Below, piece after piece: positions 1 to 7,111 of a stretch of DNA of 34,561 nucleotides. Positions within the stretch are counted from its first letter, which is position 1. Each line of letters opens with the position of its first letter. The stretch is from Oscillospiraceae bacterium. Lineage in GTDB: Bacteria; Bacillota; Clostridia; Oscillospirales; Ruminococcaceae. The translations under genes were made by a program, and so were the position numbers. Location of the stretch: the NCBI GenBank assembly GCA_017541275.1, contig JAFXZM010000022.1, positions 1-34,561 on the forward strand. The letters run 5' to 3'. The notes beneath the pieces were generated by a model, which saw nothing but the letters and a program-made list of their open reading frames with translations, made no database searches and had not been told where the DNA came from.

Positions 1-2753
1 ATCTCATCCCATGCATAGCCTGCACCCATATTGCCGTCCGGTGCCGGGCAGCCGTTGAAGGTCGGGCAGACCACGATCATCGGTTCAATGTCGCCGTTTG
101 CGATCATGTTATCGAGCATAATGTCAATGTTGATTGCGTCGTCGTTGAAGCAGGTGCCCTCATTTTCTCCGCCGCCGTGCATCAGATAGAACACATTATA
201 CTGCTTGTTCTTGTCGTAGCCGTAAGGAACATACACATACATGGTTTTGCTGCCGTTGATGCCGCTGTAGGTTTCCTTGATAACCGTGCCGTGATTCGCA
301 GGCTGCTTGAAATAGTTAATCTGGTCATTCTGCGGTGCGGCATGATACTGAACCGCAGAATCATAATTGAAGTTGCTCGGTACGCGGACCGGTTCTGCCT
401 TTTCCGGATAAGCTTTCGCTGTGCCGGTGAGGAAATCAACATACCATGCGATATCGTCCGCATCGACCGTGCCGCTCTGGTCAACATCGGCGGCCTTCTT
501 CGCAAGGTCGCTTGCAAAGGAATCCTTGATCGCGCCGTGCTTTGCAAGCGTCATATCGGCAGCGTTGATCGTGCCGTCGCTGTTGACGTCGCCGAGCATA
601 AACTTGGACTTGCCTGCGCCCTTGATTGTCGTGCCCTCATCGGCACAGATCATATCGTCGATGTAGAAATCGAACGAGCCGGTTCCTGTATCGGATTCCA
701 CATAGATTTCCATAGAGGAAGCGTCTGACGGAATGGTGTAGGCCGGATTGGAAAGCTGCACCCACTCGCCCTTGACGGCCTGCTGCGTGTCGATCTTATC
801 GTAATGAACCTCACCGTCTGCGCCCTTGTATTGGAGCGTGAAGTGGAATTTGGTCGTATCCTGACCCGTTGTGTACTTCGCATTGACGCTGAAGCTGTAG
901 GTCTTGCCCGGCTCACAGATCGCAGAGCTGAGCGTATGCACGGCACCGTTCCATTCTGCGGTACGGTCTGTGCAGGCGAGCGATTTGCTGCCCTCAAACT
1001 TCTCGGCGGAGGTGCTGCTGACCGATGCGCCGCCGCGTCCGCTGAAGCCGTCATTGCCCTTTTCAAAGGTATAATGGAACCAGTAGCCGTCGCTGTCCTT
1101 TTCAATCACAGTCGGAACATTCCATTCGGCGCGCTCATAATCAAAATAATCGAAATCTGCATAGCCGCCGGTGTTCGATGTACCGTAGCTGTAAAGTGCA
1201 TTGCGGTAGCCGGTAAAGAGCTTCAGGCTGTAATCCATGTTCAGCGTATCGCCGATCTGCGTCCAGTTATTGCCGTCATAGGAATAGTAGAAGTTTGCCT
1301 TGTTGACATCGCCGCTGATCACGCCGTTGCTGCCGACATTATTGAACTGATAATCAATCTTGAGATAGATCTCCTTACCGTTCATGTTCACTTCCTGAAT
1401 CTTCTTGTCAGTCGCATTCACGACCTCATCGCCGCCGCCGTTGCGGGAGGCATAGATTTTGCGGGTGCCGTCGTTGGTAACATAGACGCCGACATTGCCG
1501 AAATGGAACTGGAACGCGGAAAGGCCAGCGTGGTCGCCGGGCTTCATGCCGGAAGTATCGAGCTTGACCACACCGGAGCATGCGGGACCCTCTGTACGCA
1601 TCGTCAGCGTATTGCGCGCCCAGAAGATGTTACTTGCCGTGCTCTTGTTGGTAATGCGGAGATAGCCGGGACGGTCGGTGACAGACCACGCGGAATTGTC
1701 GGGATTGTGATTCCACTGCCAGACATAGTCGAGCTTGTTGGAATCATAAGTGAAGTCATCGTCCTTCGCAAGGAATGTACCCTTGTAACCGTCCGGAACG
1801 GTCAGCGTGGTCGGAGCCTTACCGTTTTCACCGAAGACCGGCCAGTCATTCTGCCAGACACATGGAACCAGAACCGGAACGCGGCCGAGTGAACCGTGAT
1901 CCTGGAAGAACAGACCGTACCATTTGTCGTCCGGCGTATTGATGATGCCGCCCTGTGCGACGCCGCTGCCGTAATTTCCAAGACCGGATTCGAGGACGAC
2001 CTTGCCCTCCCAGTTGCCGGTCAGAGACTTGCTGCGGTAGCAGTATTCGGTACGCGGATGTCCGTTCGGCCATGCGATGATGAAAACATAGTAATAATCA
2101 CCGACCTTGTGAATGTGCGAACCCTCACCGGCAAGTCCGGAGAGATTTGTCTTGAACAGTGTTCGCTCACCGCCCTTGAAATCGGTCATCGTATCGTTGA
2201 ATTCTTTGATTTTGATTTCGCCGCCGCCGTAGACGAGATACTTTCTGCCGTCTGTATCAAAAAGCATCGACGCATCATGATACATACCGCGGAGCTCAAC
2301 GCGGTTCCAGTTTCCGCTTTCAATATCGTCGGTGGAGTAGATGTAGGAATTCCCGGTTCCGTAGCTGCCGAAAAAGACATAGAATTTGCCGTCATGGTAG
2401 CGCAGCGAGGTTGCCCACTGTCCGTGCGCATAGTCGTGCTGGCCGTTCTGGAGATTCTGCTTTGCGCCGTCTGCGTATTTGTCATAGACATAGCCGCAGA
2501 TCTCCCACGAAAAGAGGTCTTTCGATTTCATGATCGGCACGCCGGGCGTAAAGAACATGGTCGTATGTACCATGTAATAGGTGTCCCCGACGCGGATGAT
2601 GTCATCATCCGGAACATCCGAAAGGATGAACGGGTTCTGGATCGTGGATGCCGCAGATGCCTGCTGCACCTGTTCGCTCCGCGGCAGGCTGCACACCATG
2701 CTCCCGGCGCAGAGTACCGCCGTCATGGCGGATAACAGTCTCTTTGTTTTCAT
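1..2753 (-). CDS. Secreted multi-domain xylanolytic enzyme GH43-CBM22-dockerin-CE1, C-terminus cut by window edge
   Basis: The ATG at 2753 follows the ribosome site AGGGGGAAT and gives a signal peptide (KRLLSAM core, hydrophobic run, Ala-rich cleavage region near residue 35). A GH43 five-bladed propeller domain follows from about residue 39. Its three acidic positions are visible: the Asp cluster in VPDDDII (about 48-51), Asp in YHDASM and the acid Glu in GEGSHIH. A beta-sandwich GH43 C-terminal region runs to about 540. A CBM22-like xylan-binding module follows at about 554-701 (ESDTGTGSFDFYIDD), then a type I dockerin at about 718-781 (GDVNSDGTINAADM, DVDQSGTVDADDI). The last part, from about 808, reads as a CE1 feruloyl/acetyl-xylan esterase (YVYVPYGYD, HGGGENEGT), and the window ends before its GxSxG serine. 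Known families suggest arabinofuranosidase or xylosidase plus esterase action on decorated xylan from a cellulosome. The internal dockerin before CE1 resembles clostridial XynY. The exact GH43 specificity is uncertain. Confidence 0.9.
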   Translation of the reverse strand, partial: MKTKRLLSAMTAVLCAGSMVCSLPRSEQVQQASAASTIQNPFILSDVPDDDIIRVGDTYYMVHTTMFFTPGVPIMKSKDLFSWEICGYVYDKYADGAKQNLQNGQHDYAHGQWATSLRYHDGKFYVFFGSYGTGNSYIYSTDDIESGNWNRVELRGMYHDASMLFDTDGRKYLVYGGGEIKIKEFNDTMTDFKGGERTLFKTNLSGLAGEGSHIHKVGDYYYVFIIAWPNGHPRTEYCYRSKSLTGNWEGKVVLESGLGNYGSGVAQGGIINTPDDKWYGLFFQDHGSLGRVPVLVPCVWQNDWPVFGENGKAPTTLTVPDGYKGTFLAKDDDFTYDSNKLDYVWQWNHNPDNSAWSVTDRPGYLRITNKSTASNIFWARNTLTMRTEGPACSGVVKLDTSGMKPGDHAGLSAFQFHFGNVGVYVTNDGTRKIYASRNGGGDEVVNATDKKIQEVNMNGKEIYLKIDYQFNNVGSNGVISGDVNKANFYYSYDGNNWTQIGDTLNMDYSLKLFTGYRNALYSYGTSNTGGYADFDYFDYERAEWNVPTVIEKDSDGYWFHYTFEKGNDGFSGRGGASVSSTSAEKFEGSKSLACTDRTAEWNGAVHTLSSAICEPGKTYSFSVNAKYTTGQDTTKFHFTLQYKGADGEVHYDKIDTQQAVKGEWVQLSNPAYTIPSDASSMEIYVESDTGTGSFDFYIDDMICADEGTTIKGAGKSKFMLGDVNSDGTINAADMTLAKHGAIKDSFASDLAKKAADVDQSGTVDADDIAWYVDFLTGTAKAYPEKAEPVRVPSNFNYDSAVQYHAAPQNDQINYFKQPANHGTVIKETYSGINGSKTMYVYVPYGYDKNKQYNVFYLMHGGGENEGTCFNDDAINIDIMLDNMIANGDIEPMIVVCPTFNGCPAPDGNMGAGYAWDE

Positions 2754-2787
2754 AATCTATTCCCCCTGAAATCAAACTTGTCTGTAC

Positions 2788-2804
2788 GGAGTTAAATTTA
2801 CTCC
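2788..2804. promoter_or_regulatory. Imperfect palindrome at the GH43 transcription start, possible operator
   Basis: The 17-bp site GGAGTTAAATTTACTCC has matching GGAGT/ACTCC arms around an AAATTT centre, off by one base from perfect symmetry. It lies directly downstream of the predicted -10 box, where a repressor would block transcription; it could instead form a hairpin at the mRNA 5' end. No regulator family can be named from the sequence. Confidence 0.3.
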
Positions 2805-2811
2805 CAGTTTT

Positions 2812-2840
2812 ATCATAACAGGTTTTTACAGGACAATCAA
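2812..2840 (-). promoter_or_regulatory. Sigma-A-type promoter for the GH43 enzyme
   Basis: On the minus strand TTGATT (2840-2835) and TATGAT (2817-2812) are separated by 17 bp. They sit about 60 bp upstream of the GH43 start codon in an AT-rich stretch. Confidence 0.6.
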
Positions 2841-2879
2841 TTCACGATTTGCAGAAAAGATAGAAAAAATGAAGAATCA

Positions 2880-3437
2880 TTATGACAAAAACGCAATTTT
2901 TGTACAGAATTGCTCTTTTTGGAGGACTTGTCTGTACAAAAGAGCATATATTTTGCGGATATCGTCCGCATCATGTACGGACTGCTTCGGGTATTCCAGC
3001 AGCCTGTATCTGACACCGTACACAAGCACACATACACCTGTATCTGCACAGCCGCAGTTCAGATAGAAGCTTCTGCGGCGAAGCTCCGGCAGGGTATACG
3101 CCTGCTCCTCGATCTCAATGAGCAGACATTCAGCCGCGGGAAAGTGCGCGCAAAGCATCGGCAGAAACGCACTGCCGAGCCCGAGCCCGCGGTATTCCGG
3201 CAGCACCGCAAAATAATCCAGCAAAAGATACTGCTTCTGCTCATGCACAATCCGGACAAAAAAGGCATAACCGCGCAGCACATCCCCCTCAAACAAGCCA
3301 AGGCAGTCGTATTCGTCACGCGCGAGCGCCTCCCGGATCATTCGCAGGGGCTTTCGTTCATCATCGGGAAAATCCGCGGTCAAATAGTTCTGATAAACGG
3401 CGGTGATTTCCGCGTCATACAAGGGCCTGATTCTCAT
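2880..3437 (-). CDS. GNAT family N-acetyltransferase
   Basis: A 185-residue protein with the GNAT acetyl-CoA-binding signature: strand YLLLDYFAVLP followed by EYRGLGLGSAF (pyrophosphate loop RGLGLG at 83-88). The acceptor cannot be told from the sequence. The start is clear: its ATG directly abuts the TGA of the upstream cyclase-family gene, and GGAGG lies seven bases upstream inside that gene, so the two are translationally coupled. After the stop there is only a weak hairpin followed by a T-run near 2862-2878, which may end the transcript. The last 45 residues are less typical of GNAT proteins but remain in the same frame and form the usual C-terminal strand region. Confidence 0.85.
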   Translation of the reverse strand: MRIRPLYDAEITAVYQNYLTADFPDDERKPLRMIREALARDEYDCLGLFEGDVLRGYAFFVRIVHEQKQYLLLDYFAVLPEYRGLGLGSAFLPMLCAHFPAAECLLIEIEEQAYTLPELRRRSFYLNCGCADTGVCVLVYGVRYRLLEYPKQSVHDADDIRKIYALLYRQVLQKEQFCTKIAFLS

Positions 3438-4025
3438 TCAGTCCTCCGCGATCAGAAACGCACGGCAGGGCGCACCGTCACATCCGCCGAGCTTCAGGGG
3501 GGCAGCGCTGAGCACATACCGCCCCTCCGGAACGGCCCCCAGCACGATTCCTTCCAGCAGAATGACGCCTGCGCCGAGCAGAATCCGGTGAACCGCTGCC
3601 GGAGCATTTTCCGGCCCGACCGTCTGGCTTTCATTGCCCAGCAGCAGGATGTTTGCCTCCGCAAAAACGTGCGCCGCCTCTGCCGTGACGGTCGCCCGCC
3701 CCGCAAGCAGAATCCGCTGTGCGGCACTGCACGCAGCAGCCGCACGCAGAATTTCTCCTGCATCCGCACCGGTCACATCGCCCTCGCAGCGTGCGATATA
3801 GCATGCACCGTAATAGGGCTCCAAACCTGTCTGCTCAACTGTCCGACCGTTTTCCAGAAAATGATACGGCGCATCGACATGTGTCCCGTTGTGCGCACAC
3901 ATGGAAAAAGCCGAGAGATTGCAGACAGCGCCGTCCTTCATGCGCATCAGCACTTGCCTTTGCGGCGCGGGGTCGCCCTCCCACACGCGGCAGGAGAACA
4001 CCTCCTGTGTAATATCAATCAGCAT
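3438..4025 (-). CDS. Cyclase / kynurenine formamidase-like metal-dependent hydrolase
   Basis: A 195-residue member of the cyclase superfamily (PF04199; kynurenine formamidase, isatin hydrolase and related enzymes). The family metal-binding motif HxGTHxDxPxH is present as HNGTHVDAPYH at residues 45-55. The MLIDITQEV opening is typical. The reading frame stays open further upstream to 4127, but ATG 4025 has a strong AAAGGAGG site at the right distance and matches family length, so I use it. The substrate is unknown, and no tryptophan-degradation genes are nearby. It lies downstream of mgtE with a hairpin between them and is coupled to the GNAT gene that follows. Confidence 0.85.
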   Translation of the reverse strand: MLIDITQEVFSCRVWEGDPAPQRQVLMRMKDGAVCNLSAFSMCAHNGTHVDAPYHFLENGRTVEQTGLEPYYGACYIARCEGDVTGADAGEILRAAAACSAAQRILLAGRATVTAEAAHVFAEANILLLGNESQTVGPENAPAAVHRILLGAGVILLEGIVLGAVPEGRYVLSAAPLKLGGCDGAPCRAFLIAED

Positions 4026-4052
4026 GGGAATCCTCCTTTTTTGGGTTACAGC

Positions 4053-4084
4053 AAATGCCCGCTGCGAAACTGCGGCGGGCATTT
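4053..4084 (-). terminator. Hairpin between mgtE and the cyclase gene
   Basis: AAATGCCCGC (4053-4062) pairs perfectly with GCGGGCATTT (4075-4084). On the minus strand the 3' side is not followed by a strong T-tract, so it may be a weak terminator or an mRNA-stabilising structure rather than a full stop. Confidence 0.45.
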
Positions 4085-4090
4085 CAGGTT

Positions 4091-5494
4091 TCAGCCGAGA
4101 TGCAGGACATTCAGCAGTAAAATCCAACTGATGCCGTAATAGGTCACAACAGCAACAAGGTCATTGACCGTCGTGATGAGCGGCCCGGACGCGACCGCCG
4201 GATCGACCTTGAGCTTTTTGAAAAACAGCGGAATCAGCGTACCGACTGCACTGGAGATCACCATAGCAAGCATCAGCGAAAACCCGATGCAGCCGGACAC
4301 TGCAAAAGCAAATGCAGCGGTCTTCCTTTTGACCGTGAAAATATAAATGCCGACAAACAGGAAGGAAAGCAGCCCCATCAGCAGACCGTTGCAGAAGCCT
4401 ACGCGGGTCTCCTTCGCGATCAGATGACATTTTTGGCGGAAGGTCAGGTTTTCGTCCATGAGCACGCGAATCGTCACGGCAAGCGACTGCGTGCCGACAT
4501 TACCGGCCATATCCAGAATAAGTGACTGGAATGCCATAATCAGCGTAAGCTGAGAGATGACCTTTTCAAATACGCCGACAACGGACGATACCAGCAATCC
4601 GAGGCCGAGCAAAATCAGCAGCCACGGCAGGCGCTTTTTCATGCTCTGCACCAGCGGCTCCTGCAAATCCTCCTCCGCAGTCAGGCCGGCGAGCTTTGCG
4701 TAGTCCTCGCCCATTTCATCATCAACGACCTCGATAATGCTCTGCGATGTGATAACACCGAGCATTTTGTTTGCATTATCGAGCACCGGAATGATGCTTT
4801 CCGAATAATCCTTCAGCTTTTCAATACAGTCGTCAATCGTTTCCGTTGCATAGACATACGGGAACGAGGTAACGATCAGGCTTTCCAGCGAGGTCGTGCT
4901 GCGGGCGGTAATCAGCTCCTTCAGATCAAGCGCACCGAAAAACTCGCCGGATTCATCGACCACAAACAGCGTGGTAATATTGTCATTTTCCTCTGCCTGA
5001 TGCACAAGCTCGCTCATTGCCTGCTTGACAGTCAGATTTTCGCGGATGACGATGCAGTTCGTTGTCATTCTGCTGCCGATCTCATCCTCATCAAAGGAAG
5101 CGATCAGGCGGATCTCCTTTCGGATATCCGGCGCAATGGCATCAATGATAAGCACGCGCTTCTGTTTTTCGATCGCATGCAGCACATTGGCGGCGGTATC
5201 GGTTTCCAGTCCGGAGACAACCGCAGCGGCCTTCCGGATATCCATTTCATCGAGAAACACGCCGGCCTCTGCTTCATCCAGATGCTCAAACACCTCTGAT
5301 AGCATTTCCGCAGTGCAGACGCGGTACAGCTTCCGCCGCTCCGGCAGCGAGAGTGTCTGAAGCACCTGTGCAATATCATTGCAATGATAGTCCTCCAGCT
5401 TATTCTGAATGGCCTTCGGTGAATCATTGCTCCGGATGACAGCCGCAATTTCTGCTTCATAATCCGGCTTGATGTTCAGTTCATCCTGATTCAT
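4091..5494 (-). CDS. mgtE: MgtE family magnesium transporter
   Basis: A 467-residue protein with the standard MgtE layout. An acidic superhelical N domain spans about residues 10-130 (FEHLDEAEAGVFLDEM, IRKAAAVVSGLE). Paired CBS domains span about 135-265 (GSRMTTNCIVIRENLT, PVLDNANKMLGVIT). A membrane domain of five helices runs from about 285 to the end, with conserved DMAGNVGTQSLAV and PLITTVNDLVAVVTYY. In this family Mg2+ bound between the N and CBS domains closes the channel. The start has a GGAGG site eight bases upstream. A 246-base leader from a consensus promoter precedes it and contains a small ORF and an intrinsic terminator, so expression is probably attenuated. Confidence 0.96.
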   Translation of the reverse strand: MNQDELNIKPDYEAEIAAVIRSNDSPKAIQNKLEDYHCNDIAQVLQTLSLPERRKLYRVCTAEMLSEVFEHLDEAEAGVFLDEMDIRKAAAVVSGLETDTAANVLHAIEKQKRVLIIDAIAPDIRKEIRLIASFDEDEIGSRMTTNCIVIRENLTVKQAMSELVHQAEENDNITTLFVVDESGEFFGALDLKELITARSTTSLESLIVTSFPYVYATETIDDCIEKLKDYSESIIPVLDNANKMLGVITSQSIIEVVDDEMGEDYAKLAGLTAEEDLQEPLVQSMKKRLPWLLILLGLGLLVSSVVGVFEKVISQLTLIMAFQSLILDMAGNVGTQSLAVTIRVLMDENLTFRQKCHLIAKETRVGFCNGLLMGLLSFLFVGIYIFTVKRKTAAFAFAVSGCIGFSLMLAMVISSAVGTLIPLFFKKLKVDPAVASGPLITTVNDLVAVVTYYGISWILLLNVLHLG

Positions 5495-5562
5495 CTATAT
5501 CCCTCCGTTTCATTCGTTGAAGCTGTGTCAATATTCAACGCTGACGTAAGGGGCAAATGGAC

Positions 5563-5595
5563 AAAAAATCCTGTGCATGACGGGTCATACACAGG
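5563..5595 (-). terminator. Intrinsic terminator inside the mgtE leader (attenuator)
   Basis: On the minus strand a 12-bp stem, CCTGTGTATGAC with GTCATGCACAGG (one G-U pair), is followed by A and a run of six T. It lies between the small leader ORF and the mgtE ribosome site, so transcription from the leader promoter must read through it to reach mgtE. Confidence 0.85.
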
Positions 5596-5612
5596 GAGAC
5601 AGCATGATTAGT

Positions 5613-5708
5613 TCATCGGAGAAGAAAGCCGCATACCGGCCGCCGTTTTTCCTCCGGAAACGACATGCATAATCGCCCGTTTGACCCGCAACTGTCGCCG
5701 TTTGCCAC
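5613..5708 (-). CDS. Small leader ORF upstream of mgtE, 31 codons
   Basis: A GTG start at 5708 is preceded by the strong site GGAGGTGAAGAAA, and the frame closes with TGA at 5613. The predicted peptide has three cysteines (positions 7, 14 and 26), a basic-proline patch (EEKRRPVCGF) and no hydrophobic signal. It starts about 30 bases after the predicted transcription start and ends 18 bases before the terminator stem, the geometry of an attenuator leader peptide. I do not recognise the peptide. The stretch might instead be a structured RNA that merely contains a reading frame; the ribosome site argues for translation. Confidence 0.5.
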   Translation of the reverse strand: MANGDSCGSNGRLCMSFPEEKRRPVCGFLLR

Positions 5709-5746
5709 TTTCTTCACCTCCGTTAGCTCAGTTTTACAGCATATTC

Positions 5747-5775
5747 ATTATAGCACAGATTTGTTCATTTGTCAA
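5747..5775 (-). promoter_or_regulatory. Exact-consensus sigma-A promoter for mgtE
   Basis: On the minus strand TTGACA (5775-5770) and TATAAT (5752-5747) are separated by exactly 17 bp. It lies between the hydF terminator and the small leader ORF and points to mgtE. Confidence 0.9.
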
Positions 5776-5795
5776 CCAAAAACGACGTAAATCAC

Positions 5796-5846
5796 AAAAA
5801 AGCAGGACAGAGCAGCGCACGCACCCGCACGCTTATCTGTCCTGCT
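5796..5846 (-). terminator. Rho-independent terminator of hydF
   Basis: On the minus strand AGCAGGACAGA (5846-5836) pairs perfectly with TCTGTCCTGCT (5811-5801), followed by a T-run (5800-5796). It lies 20 bp past the hydF stop. Confidence 0.93.
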
Positions 5847-5865
5847 GCCGCAGCCGGGGCGGCGG

Positions 5866-7059
5866 TCAGAGCAGCATGCCGTTCATCAGCGACCGGTTCA
5901 GGATTCCGGTGCAGGCAGCGAGCGTCACGCCGTAATTGGTAAACGGAACGCCCTGTGCAAGCGCGGTTCGCATGCGCCACTGCAATTCCCGTTCTGTCCG
6001 CATACATCCCCCGCAGTGAATCACGAGCTGATATCCGGTCAGGTCGGACGGGAATGTCCCGCCGGAGCAGAAGGAGAGCGCAAACTGCTTTCCGGTCAGC
6101 TTCATGATTGCACGCGGCAGCTTGACCGTTCCGATATCGCCGCACTGCCGGTGATGCGTGCAGCCCTCTGCAATCAGGATTTTCGCGCCGTCGGGGAGCT
6201 GCTTCAGAGTCTCCGCACCGGCGACAGCCGTTTTGAGAAAGCCCTTATACCGCGCCATGAGAATGGAAAAGGAGGTCAGCGGAATATCCTCCGGCACGGC
6301 CGAAGCGACCGCTGCAAACGCCTGACTGTCGGTCACGACCATGCGCGGCGCTGTCCGGAGGCTGCGGAGCAGTCCGGGAAGCTGTGCGGGCTGCACCAGC
6401 AGCGCACAGGCATCCGCATCGAGCACCTCGCGCAGGGTTTGCTGCTGCGGCAGAATCAGTCTGCCCTTCGGCGCCGACTCGTCGATCGGCGTCACAAGAA
6501 TGACCGAATCCGCCGGCTTTATCAGATCGCGGATGATAAACCGCTCCGGCGCATCCGTTTTCGCAAGCCGTCCGAGTGCCTCCTTCAGCTCCGGTATGCC
6601 CGCGCCGGTTTTCGCACTGACCGCGACCGCATGCTCCGGCAGGTTTTCCGGCGGCGCAGAGAGCTTATCGCACTGACTGTACGCGATCAGATAGGGCACC
6701 CGCTCCTGCTCAAACAGAGCGGTCAGCGCCCGATCGGTCTCAGAAACCGGAGCAGCGGCATCCGTTACCAGAACCGCAATATCCGTGCGGAACAGCTCGC
6801 GCTTGGTTTTTTCGATGCGGAGCGCACCGAGCGATTCATCGTCATCATCAAAGCCCGCAGTATCCGTAATCATGACCGGGCCGATCGGCAGAAGCTCCAT
6901 GCTTTTCATCACGGCATCGGTCGTTGTGCCGGCAACATCGGAAACGATCGACACATCCTGTCCGGTCAGCGCATTGACAAGGCTGGATTTTCCTGCATTC
7001 CGCGCACCGAAAAAGCCGATATGCACCCGTTCGGATGCGGGGACATCATTGATTCCCAT
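5866..7059 (-). CDS. hydF: [FeFe]-hydrogenase H-cluster maturation GTPase HydF
   Basis: A 397-residue protein, the usual HydF length. The N-terminal GTPase domain has a P-loop GARNAGKSS (18-26), switch TTTDA, DTAG (66-69) and YSQCDK (127-132). The C-terminal domain carries the cluster ligands: CTHH at 300-303 and HCGGC at 348-352, matching the CxH...HCxxC pattern. HydF is the scaffold on which HydE and HydG assemble the diiron subcluster before transfer to the hydrogenase, which implies H2-producing fermentation. hydE, hydG and the hydrogenase itself are not in this window. The ATG at 7059 has GAGGTGAT upstream. It lies 52 bp after the GH5 endoglucanase gene, separated by a GC hairpin, with no promoter I could identify. 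Confidence 0.96.
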   Translation of the reverse strand: MGINDVPASERVHIGFFGARNAGKSSLVNALTGQDVSIVSDVAGTTTDAVMKSMELLPIGPVMITDTAGFDDDDESLGALRIEKTKRELFRTDIAVLVTDAAAPVSETDRALTALFEQERVPYLIAYSQCDKLSAPPENLPEHAVAVSAKTGAGIPELKEALGRLAKTDAPERFIIRDLIKPADSVILVTPIDESAPKGRLILPQQQTLREVLDADACALLVQPAQLPGLLRSLRTAPRMVVTDSQAFAAVASAVPEDIPLTSFSILMARYKGFLKTAVAGAETLKQLPDGAKILIAEGCTHHRQCGDIGTVKLPRAIMKLTGKQFALSFCSGGTFPSDLTGYQLVIHCGGCMRTERELQWRMRTALAQGVPFTNYGVTLAACTGILNRSLMNGMLL

Positions 7060-7076
7060 TGTATCACCTCAAAGCT

Positions 7077-7102
7077 GCGGGCGGCCTGTACAAGCCGCCC
7101 GC
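7077..7102 (-). terminator. GC-rich hairpin after the GH5 endoglucanase
   Basis: GCGGGCGGC (7077-7085) pairs perfectly with GCCGCCCGC (7094-7102). The T-tract on the minus strand is poor (AGCTTTGAGG), so it may only partly terminate and could let hydF be co-transcribed. Confidence 0.55.
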
Positions 7103-7111
7103 ATTGTTCAT

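Noticed and set aside
804-2735. Two long plus-strand open frames opposite the GH43 enzyme
   Set aside because: The minus strand encodes clear GH43, CBM22 and dockerin motifs through the same bases; the plus frames show no domain.
2910-4139. 409-codon plus-strand open frame across the GNAT and cyclase genes
   Set aside because: It spans two well-supported minus-strand genes and their junction, without a start signal or recognisable protein sequence.
5613-5740. M-box (ykoK) magnesium riboswitch in the mgtE leader
   Set aside because: The conserved GTTAGGTGAGGCTCC and CGCTGCTGCCC-type blocks are absent on either strand. The stretch fits a short reading frame better. A covariance-model search could still overturn this.
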